Positions 56,958 through 64,000 of a DNA stretch of 64,000 bases are shown one piece after another. Under the pieces are notes generated by a model. It worked only from the letters and a program-made list of their open reading frames with translations, was not told the origin of the DNA and did not search any database. Made by a program: the position numbers and the translations under genes. The DNA is from Arenicellaceae bacterium (GTDB taxonomy: Bacteria; Pseudomonadota; Gammaproteobacteria; Arenicellales; Arenicellaceae): assembly GCA_029246505.1 (NCBI GenBank), contig JAQWNC010000007.1, forward strand, positions 1 through 64,000. Direction: 5' to 3'. Position 1 is the stretch's first letter. Each line of letters opens with the position of its first letter.

Positions 56958-59279
56958 TTGCTCGAACGACAGAAATATTTCATTGTGCAACGCTCTCATC
57001 CTTGTAAAAGCTACATGTGTTATACAAGTGCCGCAAAATTGAAAATTTTGTTTGCAGTTGTTCTCCTGTTTTCTTTAGTGTTTGATCTTGCGCAGGCAGC
57101 TGATGATGGAACCGAATATGTTGGTTCTTTGAGTTGCGGCAGTTGCCATCAGCAGCAGGTTAAGGATTGGCAGGTTTCTGATCACTACCATGCTATGCAG
57201 CTGGTATCTGCAGAATCTGTATTAGGTAATTTCTCTGGAAGTGCGCTAACGTTTAATAATCTGACAACCCGCTTCTATCGTGATGCCGACAAATACCGGG
57301 TAGACATCGAACAGAGCGCGGGGCAAATAGAATCGTTCGAAATCAAATATACTTTTGGATACGATCCGCTTCAGCAATATTTGGTGGAGCTTGATGACGG
57401 ACTTATCCAAGCCCTCAACATTGCGTGGGACTCTCGCACCGAAGCAGAGGGTGGCCAACGTTGGTTTGATTTACGCGCAGCGGAAGAAATTACTCCAGAC
57501 CATCCTTTCTACTGGAAAAATCATTTCCAGAACTGGAATGCCCGTTGCGCAGATTGTCATTCTACAAACATAGTCAAAAATTATGACACTGGCGCCCATT
57601 CATATGCGACCACATGGTCTGAAATCAACGTAGCTTGTGAGTCTTGCCATGGCCCGGCTTCGCGACATTTGGCGCTGGTGGATAACAATGAGTTGACCAA
57701 GTTAGACACGGGGTTTGGCTTATCTTCGCTCGAAAACATCCAGTGGATATACAGCGAGGGAGACTCAGTCGCTAATCCGGTTGGAGAGAAATCGGACCGC
57801 CATATTGATATGTGCGGCGCATGTCATTCCTTAAGAACACAGCTTGCCAGTGATTCTTCATCTGAGAATTATCACAACGGCCATCGAATACAATTGTTAA
57901 GTAGCCCTTCGTACTTTTCTGATGGACAAATTCAGGAAGAGGTTTTTGTGCTGGGCTCGTTTATGCAAAGTAAAATGTATGAACAGGGAGTCACCTGCAC
58001 TAACTGCCACAATCCGCACAGTGGAGAACTGGTAGCCACAGGAAATAGCCTATGCGCACAATGCCATCAACCAGCTGTTTACGACTTATCCGAGCATCAT
58101 CATCACCAGGCCGGCTCTGAAGGTGCGCAGTGCGTCAATTGTCATATGCCTGAGCGAACTTATATGCAAGTTGATAACCGTCGGGATCATAGTTTCACCA
58201 TTCCAAGCCCAGCGCTTTCGCAAGATCTGGATGTGCCTAACGCTTGCACACAGTGTCATATAGGGCGCAATAATAATTGGGTTGCCGACACCATGGATCA
58301 ATGGAATGTTAAATCAACGGATGGGCATTGGGCATATTTATCTAATGCGGTACAAGATGGTGACATCCTGGTAACCCGGCCGTTGACTGATTTGCTAAAG
58401 CAACAAACACTCCCCGCCTTAGTGCAGGCCAGTTTAATGGAAAAACTGGCTCGGATGCCTTCCAGGGTCAGTGCGGAAACCGCAGTACAGCAACTCACAA
58501 ATGAAAACCCGATGGTTAGGCGTGCCGGAGCAAGTGCGATGCAAAATATGCCTAGCGAACTGAGATGGCAGGTTTTGTCGCCATACCTTAATGACCCGAG
58601 CAGCAGCGTTCGTTTTGAAATTGCTTCTGTGCTCGTCAGTAGGTATTCGGAACTTCTTCCTAACCAACAAGCGCAGCTTTTACCTTTAATCGACGAATAC
58701 CGCCAGATGCTAGAAGTATCAAGTGATTTTCCATCGACTCAAATAGCCATTGCTAACCTTGAGCTTGGCATGCGCAATTTGGTTGCGGTGGAAGCCGCCT
58801 ATCGTCAAGCCCTGCGTATCGAGCCTAATCTGGTACCAGCACTACTTAATTTAGCAGATTACTACCGCTCAATTGGAGAGGAAGCTCAAGGGCAGCCATT
58901 ATTACAAAAAGCACTCACAGTGGCGCCTGAAAGCGGGGCTGCTAATCACATCTATGGCCTGTACCTTGTTCGGGAGAAAAATTTACCGGCGGCATTAGAA
59001 TATCTTAAAACAGCAGTTGATGCCGAGGATGCTGAGCCTCGATACGCATATGTATATGCTATTGCTCTGGAGCATAGTGGCCAAATCAATCAGGCTGTTA
59101 AGGCATTGGCTGCTGCTAATGATCGCTGGCCAAACCAATACGATTTACTGCTGACTCAGGTTACCTTTATGGATAGAACGGGCGACACCAAATCGATCTA
59201 CCGGTATATTTCAAGGTTAACTGCAGTCGCGCCAAACTCCGCTGAAGTTAAAAGGTTCTTGCACAAGTACACCAATTGA
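56958..59279 (+). CDS. Octaheme cytochrome c with HEAT and TPR domains
   Basis: The 773-residue precursor has a signal helix at about 28-47 (LKILFAVVLLFSLVFDLAQA). Eight CxxCH sites begin at residues 60, 197, 227, 286, 347, 366, 392 and 430. Residues about 475-570 contain HEAT-like repeats, and residues 590-770 TPRs (YRQALRIEPNLVPALLNLA). It is likely a periplasmic electron-transfer or oxidoreductase protein that docks a partner. The start is TTG with a modest site; ATG at 57015 is possible. It lies between the M20 gene and the second sulfatase. Confidence 0.85.
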   Translation: MLERQKYFIVQRSHPCKSYMCYTSAAKLKILFAVVLLFSLVFDLAQAADDGTEYVGSLSCGSCHQQQVKDWQVSDHYHAMQLVSAESVLGNFSGSALTFNNLTTRFYRDADKYRVDIEQSAGQIESFEIKYTFGYDPLQQYLVELDDGLIQALNIAWDSRTEAEGGQRWFDLRAAEEITPDHPFYWKNHFQNWNARCADCHSTNIVKNYDTGAHSYATTWSEINVACESCHGPASRHLALVDNNELTKLDTGFGLSSLENIQWIYSEGDSVANPVGEKSDRHIDMCGACHSLRTQLASDSSSENYHNGHRIQLLSSPSYFSDGQIQEEVFVLGSFMQSKMYEQGVTCTNCHNPHSGELVATGNSLCAQCHQPAVYDLSEHHHHQAGSEGAQCVNCHMPERTYMQVDNRRDHSFTIPSPALSQDLDVPNACTQCHIGRNNNWVADTMDQWNVKSTDGHWAYLSNAVQDGDILVTRPLTDLLKQQTLPALVQASLMEKLARMPSRVSAETAVQQLTNENPMVRRAGASAMQNMPSELRWQVLSPYLNDPSSSVRFEIASVLVSRYSELLPNQQAQLLPLIDEYRQMLEVSSDFPSTQIAIANLELGMRNLVAVEAAYRQALRIEPNLVPALLNLADYYRSIGEEAQGQPLLQKALTVAPESGAANHIYGLYLVREKNLPAALEYLKTAVDAEDAEPRYAYVYAIALEHSGQINQAVKALAAANDRWPNQYDLLLTQVTFMDRTGDTKSIYRYISRLTAVAPNSAEVKRFLHKYTN

Positions 59280-59491
59280 CTTACATCTGATATTACTGAG
59301 ATTCAATCAACAATGCCTGGCAGTAAGTCACGATTAGTCGAACATATACTTTATACTTCCTGCACTTTAGTTACCTGCCCTTTTAAATGAGCGGATTCGA
59401 ATAGGCTTATAATTGAAACAACGCGAACGGTTCAGCTGCCAAAACGTTTAGAGAGTATTTGCTGCATCAAATCACCACTGGGAGATATTAA

Positions 59492-61129
59492 ATGAAATTT
59501 TTTAAACGCCTAGGCTTACTGACCCTATTAGTTATTGCAACTGGCTGTTCAGAGATAGAACAAGCCACCCCTGAAATGGTGGAGGCTGTGGCAGATAGCC
59601 GCCCCAATATTCTTTTTATTGTCGCAGACGATCTTGGTTTTACGGACATTGGAGCGTTTGGTGGTGAGATCCCAACCCCTAATCTTGACGAACTTGCGAT
59701 GGAGGGCTTACGCTTAAACAATCTGCACACCGCTGCCGCCTGTCAATCTGTCCGCACAATGTTTATGTCGAGTAACGGTGTTTCTGTTGCGCTGGAAATG
59801 CGACCCTCACCAAATAATCAGCGGAATAATTTACTCAAACTCGAATACGCAATAATACCGGAGTTGCTTCAAGAAGCCGGTTATGCCACTTATATGACTG
59901 GCAAGTGGGATCTGGGATTGGATGAGGGTTATACCCCGGCGACAAGGGGCTTTGATCGCTCCTTTGTGATGCTGCATGGCAGTTCGAGTTACTTTGCAGA
60001 AACCTTTCTAGTTGGTGATGACCTTGGTTTTCAGGACGACGGTCGGCCAGCTAATGTTAAAGACTTGCCAGAAGATTTCTACGTCACCGAGTACTATACC
60101 GACAAGATGCTTGAATATCTTCAATCTCATGAAGATGGGCAACCATGGTTTGCCTATATGCCGTATACCTCTCCTCACTGGCCTCTACAGTTGCCAGACG
60201 ACTGGTTAGATCGCCACGAAGGCGCTTATGATATGGGCTATGATAAATTACGCGAGCAAAGGTATGCCAGCGCGATGCAAGCTGGCGTATTGCCAGTAAA
60301 TTCTAGTTTGGAAGATTTTGAGCCTTTAACGGAGCCTTGGGATAACTTGAGCAATGAAGAAAAAGCACGTTATTCAAGAGCTCAAGGATTATATGCGGGC
60401 ATGGTCGAATACTTGGATATGAGTATTGGTCGAGTAATTAGCTACCTTGAAGAGAGCGGGCAGATGGATAATACCGTTATCGTATTTATGTCGGATCACG
60501 GGGCTTCTTCGGGAGAACACGGAGTGAATACCGGTCGCGTTCCCCAAGGCGGTGGGCCACCAATGCCCGATAATGTCGATAATAGCTATGATAATTTCGG
60601 CAAAGTGAACTCTTTTGTAGATCATGGTCGGGGCTTCGGCGAGTCTGCTTCTGCACCATTTAAGAACCTAAAAGGGACAATTGATGAAGGTGGCTTGCGA
60701 GCCGCAGCATTCGTGCACTATCCTGCTGCGGTTGCAGGTGGCGGTGTAAGCAGTGCATTTATGTCGGGTCTGGATCTTCTGCCGACTTTTATGGAAATTG
60801 CCGAAACTGAACACCCGGGTGCCAGCACTTTTCGTGGACGCGAAGTTAAAGGTATTCTTGGAACTTCAGCATGGGCCCATTTAACCGGCCAAGCTGAAAC
60901 CGTACATTCCGATACGAGTAATACAGTTGGTTGGACGCGCGGAGGTGGAGGGGTGTTGATTCGCGGCGACTACAAAGCGATCAATACTGTACCTCCGGGC
61001 CAGCGAGGGACGACAGATTGGCGTCTATATAATATTGTCGCTGACCCTGGCGAACATCGAGACCTGGCGGTGGAGCAGCCTGAGCTTGTTGCTGAATTGG
61101 CAATGGAATGGGAACTCAACTGGAAATAG
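59492..61129 (+). CDS. Lipoprotein sulfatase with atypical active-site motif (copy 2)
   Basis: The 545-residue protein has lipobox IATGC (C19) and is clearly paralogous to the gene at 53679 along its whole length, including NILFIVADDLGFTDIGAFG and YMTGKWDLG. The catalytic motif reads C84-Q-S-V-R88 (AACQSVRTMF); the Pro of C-x-P-x-R is Ser. Its start has a GGGAG site at a good distance. The HDL-like SDHGASSGEHG ligand region is retained. It may be regulated separately, because 212 bases precede it. Confidence 0.9.
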   Translation: MKFFKRLGLLTLLVIATGCSEIEQATPEMVEAVADSRPNILFIVADDLGFTDIGAFGGEIPTPNLDELAMEGLRLNNLHTAAACQSVRTMFMSSNGVSVALEMRPSPNNQRNNLLKLEYAIIPELLQEAGYATYMTGKWDLGLDEGYTPATRGFDRSFVMLHGSSSYFAETFLVGDDLGFQDDGRPANVKDLPEDFYVTEYYTDKMLEYLQSHEDGQPWFAYMPYTSPHWPLQLPDDWLDRHEGAYDMGYDKLREQRYASAMQAGVLPVNSSLEDFEPLTEPWDNLSNEEKARYSRAQGLYAGMVEYLDMSIGRVISYLEESGQMDNTVIVFMSDHGASSGEHGVNTGRVPQGGGPPMPDNVDNSYDNFGKVNSFVDHGRGFGESASAPFKNLKGTIDEGGLRAAAFVHYPAAVAGGGVSSAFMSGLDLLPTFMEIAETEHPGASTFRGREVKGILGTSAWAHLTGQAETVHSDTSNTVGWTRGGGGVLIRGDYKAINTVPPGQRGTTDWRLYNIVADPGEHRDLAVEQPELVAELAMEWELNWK

Positions 61130-61136
61130 GTTGGTC

Positions 61137-61173
61137 GGGGCGAAACTCAAGAAGTTCGGCTGAAGATCGCCCC
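61137..61173 (+). terminator. Possible terminator hairpin after sulfatase copy 2
   Basis: GGGGCGA (61137-61143) and TCGCCCC (61167-61173) form a 7-bp stem with a 23-base loop, followed by TCCAGTTTCATTTTC. The stem is strong, but the T-tract is interrupted. It starts 8 bases after the stop codon. Confidence 0.4.
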
Positions 61174-61383
61174 TCCAGTTTCATTTTCACTAGCACTGAT
61201 AAAACCCTTCAATGCAGTGTTGATATCCGCAGCTTGCTCATAAAGCCCGGTTAATCGTGTAACAAAACTTACCGTGGTGGTGTATGTGAATGTTTGCTTT
61301 GGGGAATAAGCATCCATTCGATTAATGGGGCATATGCTTTATACTGCTAATAACTTGCGTATCTTCTGTTGATGGGTAATTAA

Positions 61384-62952
61384 ATGTTATTTCGATCTAT
61401 AGTTTTATTAACCGTTTTTCTAAGTCTTTTTACTGGGATGGCTTTTGCCCAGACGGTGCCGCGCACAGCTAGTGGAAAACCCGATTTTCAGGGAATTTGG
61501 CAGGTGCAGAATCGCGCATCCTATAACGTGCAGAGCCACACGGCACGGTACGATATGCTGCCGGGCATGGGTGTTGTGGTGGATGGCGAAATTCCGTACC
61601 AGCCTTGGGCGCTTGAACAGAAAAATACCAACTTCGCAAATCGGGAAACTGTTGACCCTTTGTCCAAGTGCTTTTTGCCTGGGGTACCTCGCATTATGTA
61701 CATGGAGCACCCTTTTCATATTTTTCAAGCCGATGAACACGTTGCTATCACCTTTGAATGGACCCAAGTTTTTCGGCTCATTTACACCAACGGCCAGCAA
61801 ACAATGTATCCCGGACTGAACTCATGGATGGGAAATTCACGGGGTGGTTGGGAAGGCGATGTGCTCGTCGTAGAGGTCACCGAGCATAATGATCAAACCT
61901 GGTTCGACGCGGCCGGAAATTTTCACAGTGACGCGCTGCACTTAACTGAGCGTTACCGAATGCTTGACGAGAACACCATTGATTATGAAGTGACGATCGT
62001 AGATGAAAATGTTTTTACTCGCCCCTGGGCCATTGGCATGACCTTGCACCGTCAGACTCATATGGACCGGATTCTTGAATTCCAGTGCCAGGCTGAAGTT
62101 GAGGAAGCAAACGGTGACTTCGAGCGCGATGTTCGTACCTGGTACCCAGCAGTTATCCCTGCGGATAATGAACTATTTGATGCAAACGCTGGTGCCGATT
62201 TGCCAGAGCTAGTTGTGGCCGCTGATATTCCCCGTTTGCCAGATGGCACCCCCGATATAAGCGGATACTATATGGCAGATGGTGGTGGGGCGAACTATGG
62301 TCTGGAAACCTTTGCAGGACGCTTCCTGTTACCAGATTCACGGGGAGTTGTGATTGACCCTCCTGATGGCCTGCTGCCATATCAGAATTGGGCCAGAGCC
62401 GAACGTATTGATCGTGAGGGCGCACACCGCGGCTATGAGGACCCGACGGCACACTGTTTTCTGGGTGGTGTCCCGCGCTCTCATTACGTGCCGGCGCCAT
62501 TCTTTTTTCTGCAACCGCCAGGGCATGTGGTGGTGTTACATGAGCGCATGTCGTACCGACAAATATTTTTAGATGGACGCGCCCATCTTCCAGACCACAT
62601 TCGTCTTTGGCAGGGCGACTCTGTTGGCCGCTGGGAAGGCGATACCTTAGTGGTTGAAAGTACAAACTTTAACGGAAAATCCTGGCTCAATGAGGTTGGC
62701 GATGTAGTAAGTCACGCCCAAACCGTTGTTGAGACGTTTACGCCGGTTACTGCAGATCAGATTATTTACCGTGCAACGGTCAGTGATCCTATAACCTCTA
62801 CGCGGCCGTGGACCATTGAAATACCCTTTAATCGGGAAGACCAGGAAATTCTTGAAACTGCTTGTTTAGAAGACAATAACGATCTTGGGCATTTGCGGGA
62901 TGTTCGTGACGAATACCGCGCCGCACAAAAAGCCTCATCACAGGAAAAATAA
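61384..62952 (+). CDS. Exported protein made of two tandem homologous domains
   Basis: The 522-residue precursor has a signal peptide (about 1-22, ending MAFA-QT). Residues about 25-260 and 285-510 are a tandem duplication: SGKPDFQGIW against DGTPDISGYY, CFLPGVPRIMY against CFLGGVPRSHY, and GGWEGDVLVVEVT against GRWEGDTLVVEST. One Cys is kept in each copy. No enzymatic motif was recognised; such proteins occur in environmental bacteria without assigned role. It precedes the DUF6152 gene by one base, suggesting a pair. Confidence 0.75.
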   Translation: MLFRSIVLLTVFLSLFTGMAFAQTVPRTASGKPDFQGIWQVQNRASYNVQSHTARYDMLPGMGVVVDGEIPYQPWALEQKNTNFANRETVDPLSKCFLPGVPRIMYMEHPFHIFQADEHVAITFEWTQVFRLIYTNGQQTMYPGLNSWMGNSRGGWEGDVLVVEVTEHNDQTWFDAAGNFHSDALHLTERYRMLDENTIDYEVTIVDENVFTRPWAIGMTLHRQTHMDRILEFQCQAEVEEANGDFERDVRTWYPAVIPADNELFDANAGADLPELVVAADIPRLPDGTPDISGYYMADGGGANYGLETFAGRFLLPDSRGVVIDPPDGLLPYQNWARAERIDREGAHRGYEDPTAHCFLGGVPRSHYVPAPFFFLQPPGHVVVLHERMSYRQIFLDGRAHLPDHIRLWQGDSVGRWEGDTLVVESTNFNGKSWLNEVGDVVSHAQTVVETFTPVTADQIIYRATVSDPITSTRPWTIEIPFNREDQEILETACLEDNNDLGHLRDVRDEYRAAQKASSQEK

Positions 62953-62953
62953 T

Positions 62954-63358
62954 ATGCTTAGATTGCTTACTACTTTGTTTATTCTAGCGAGTGGAACGCT
63001 CGCCGGAAATACTCTGGCACACCATTCGTTTGCCGCAGAATTCGATAATACTAAACCCGTAGAATTGACGGGCACAGTGACTGAGATGAAATGGTCCAAT
63101 CCACACGCATGGATTTATATGGATGTTGAGGATGAGTCCGGCAATGTCGTGAACTGGGCGTTGGAAAGCATATCTGGCAATGTTCTGATACGTCGTGGTT
63201 GGCGTAAAGCAGACTTACCTGCAGGCATCGTTGTGAGTGTTGTAGGTTGGCAGGCGCGCAATGCCAGCCCAACTGCGAGCATTCGATTTGTGACCTTAAG
63301 CGATGGTCGGCGATTATTCGCCGGTACTGGTACTGCAACCCCGGCAACAGAAGAGTAG
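62954..63358 (+). CDS. DUF6152 family exported protein
   Basis: The 134-residue precursor has a signal peptide (about 1-22, ending TLAHH). It then shows the DUF6152 features AHHSFAAEFDNTKPVELTGT, MKWSNPHAWIYMDVED and GVVVSVVGWQARN-type strands. The His pair near the mature start could bind metal. The ATG at 62954 has an AGGA site inside the end of the previous gene. DUF6152 genes often sit beside the duplicated-domain type at 61384. Function is unknown. Confidence 0.85.
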   Translation: MLRLLTTLFILASGTLAGNTLAHHSFAAEFDNTKPVELTGTVTEMKWSNPHAWIYMDVEDESGNVVNWALESISGNVLIRRGWRKADLPAGIVVSVVGWQARNASPTASIRFVTLSDGRRLFAGTGTATPATEE

Positions 63359-63576
63359 GAATAGCTTCTTTTGATCACAGTCTTGCTTTATGCCCAGGTA
63401 TTTCAGCGGGAATTCGAAGGTTATCTCAAGTGCAGCAGAATGGAATTAGGGTCGCCAAGAATTAAACGGTCACTGTTTTTGGCTTTAGGAAACCCCAAAT
63501 TAGAGTTACTCTCTTACTGAGGCCCGAATATCATCAATACTCCCTTACGACGTTATTGGCCCAAAGAGATGAACTA

Positions 63577-63972
63577 ATGGCAGTGTCAAAAACCTATTTA
63601 GATATTCCAGGAACCTTTGTGTTTGATGCAGAGCATTCTCGATTGGGTTATCCGCTCAATATGTTTTGTATGTCTCTTAGCAAAGAAGAGAACCGTTCTG
63701 CGTTCACAGAAGATTGTAAATCTTATATGAACAGATTCGAAATGACTGAAGCACAAAAACAGTCAATACGCGATCGCAACTGGAACATGATGCTAGAACA
63801 AGGCGGAAATATTTACTATATGTTAAAGCTCGCTGGTGCGGATGGCACACCTTACGAACAGGTTTATGCAGCTATGAGTGGAGACGAACCAAGTGATTAT
63901 AGGAGCATGATGATCGGTGGTGGGCGCCTTCCTGAAGGTAATCTTTATAAGTCAGATTGGGCGAAGAAATAG
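63577..63972 (+). CDS. LigA-like alpha subunit of an extradiol ring-cleavage dioxygenase
   Basis: The 131-residue protein shows the LigA pattern: GTFVFDAEHSRLGYPLNMFC, ENRSAFTEDCKSYMNRF, and LEQGGNIYYMLKLAGADG. LigA is the small non-catalytic subunit of protocatechuate 4,5-dioxygenase and its relatives. The ATG at 63577 is chosen for its AGAGATG site; an in-frame ATG at 63556 lacks one. It is one base before the next gene, the expected LigA-LigB order. The 218-base gap upstream (63359-63576) shows no gene. Confidence 0.85.
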   Translation: MAVSKTYLDIPGTFVFDAEHSRLGYPLNMFCMSLSKEENRSAFTEDCKSYMNRFEMTEAQKQSIRDRNWNMMLEQGGNIYYMLKLAGADGTPYEQVYAAMSGDEPSDYRSMMIGGGRLPEGNLYKSDWAKK

Positions 63973-63973
63973 T

Positions 63974-64000
63974 ATGGCTAAGATAGTAGGAGCGGCCATG
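63974..64000 (+). CDS. Start of a LigB-like catalytic dioxygenase gene, truncated by the window edge
   Basis: Nine codons are visible, reading MAKIVGAAM. LigB-type catalytic subunits open with closely similar sequences. The position directly after a LigA-like gene supports the assignment; the sequence alone is too short to prove it. Confidence 0.6.

Overview
The window looks like a chromosomal stretch of a marine-type gammaproteobacterium. The taxonomic signals are fabA-fabB, cmoA-cmoB, coq7, a gcvR-like gene, rplM-rpsI and a CtaA-type heme A synthase. Genes are packed tightly: convergent pairs end 5 to 45 bases apart, several genes overlap by 4 bases, and TTG and GTG starts are common. No CRISPR array, complete insertion sequence or rRNA was found. 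A species-level name cannot be supported from the sequence alone.

Layout. (1) 1-6.3 kb, core genes: the start of a leftward gene at the edge, a paired-repeat hairpin, tRNA-Gln(CTG), rpsI-rplM, a possible small RNA, coq7, a MipA/OmpV protein and a fabA-fabB-ctaA run. (2) 6.4-7.9 kb: an exported protein ending in a DUF4329/JAMM-like domain. (3) 8.1-20.1 kb, accessory catabolic island: TRAP transporter QM and P genes at opposite ends, enclosing a stand-alone dikinase-like protein, a creatinase-like M24 protein lacking one metal ligand, a DRE-TIM (isopropylmalate synthase-like) enzyme, a carboxymuconolactone decarboxylase-family protein and a small membrane protein. These are followed by a Cys-type deiodinase-like protein, a CtBP-like 2-hydroxyacid dehydrogenase and a zinc alcohol dehydrogenase. 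(4) 20.3-28.4 kb, core metabolism: cmoAB, a two-domain dCTP deaminase, thiolase, transaldolase-ABC ATPase-GcvR-like, and an AI-2E family permease. (5) 28.8-32.0 kb: a divergent Tat-exported aldo/keto reductase and exported VOC protein around a perfect palindrome, then a decayed HPr-kinase-like gene. (6) 32.1-45.6 kb: matB-like/TSUP/panC, ilvE, an MsbA-like ABC exporter and a complete moxR-DUF58-DUF4381-BatA-BatBC-BatD operon. (7) 45.6-64 kb, accessory region: arylsulfotransferase-like protein, a broken CBS-domain gene, an RND efflux pair, an NHL-propeller lipoprotein, two paralogous lipoprotein sulfatases flanking an M20 hydrolase and an octaheme/TPR cytochrome, an internally duplicated exported protein, a DUF6152 protein, and LigA/LigB-like ring-cleavage dioxygenase genes running off the edge.

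How the genes may work together. The 8-20 kb island reads as uptake of an organic acid through TRAP followed by an uncharacterised degradation route with two NAD(P)-type dehydrogenases, a C-C bond enzyme and possibly phosphoryl activation. The 52-64 kb region reads as periplasmic processing of a sulfated or aromatic compound followed by extradiol ring cleavage. These are the two places most likely to hold an undescribed system. Enzyme families are well supported; substrates are inference.
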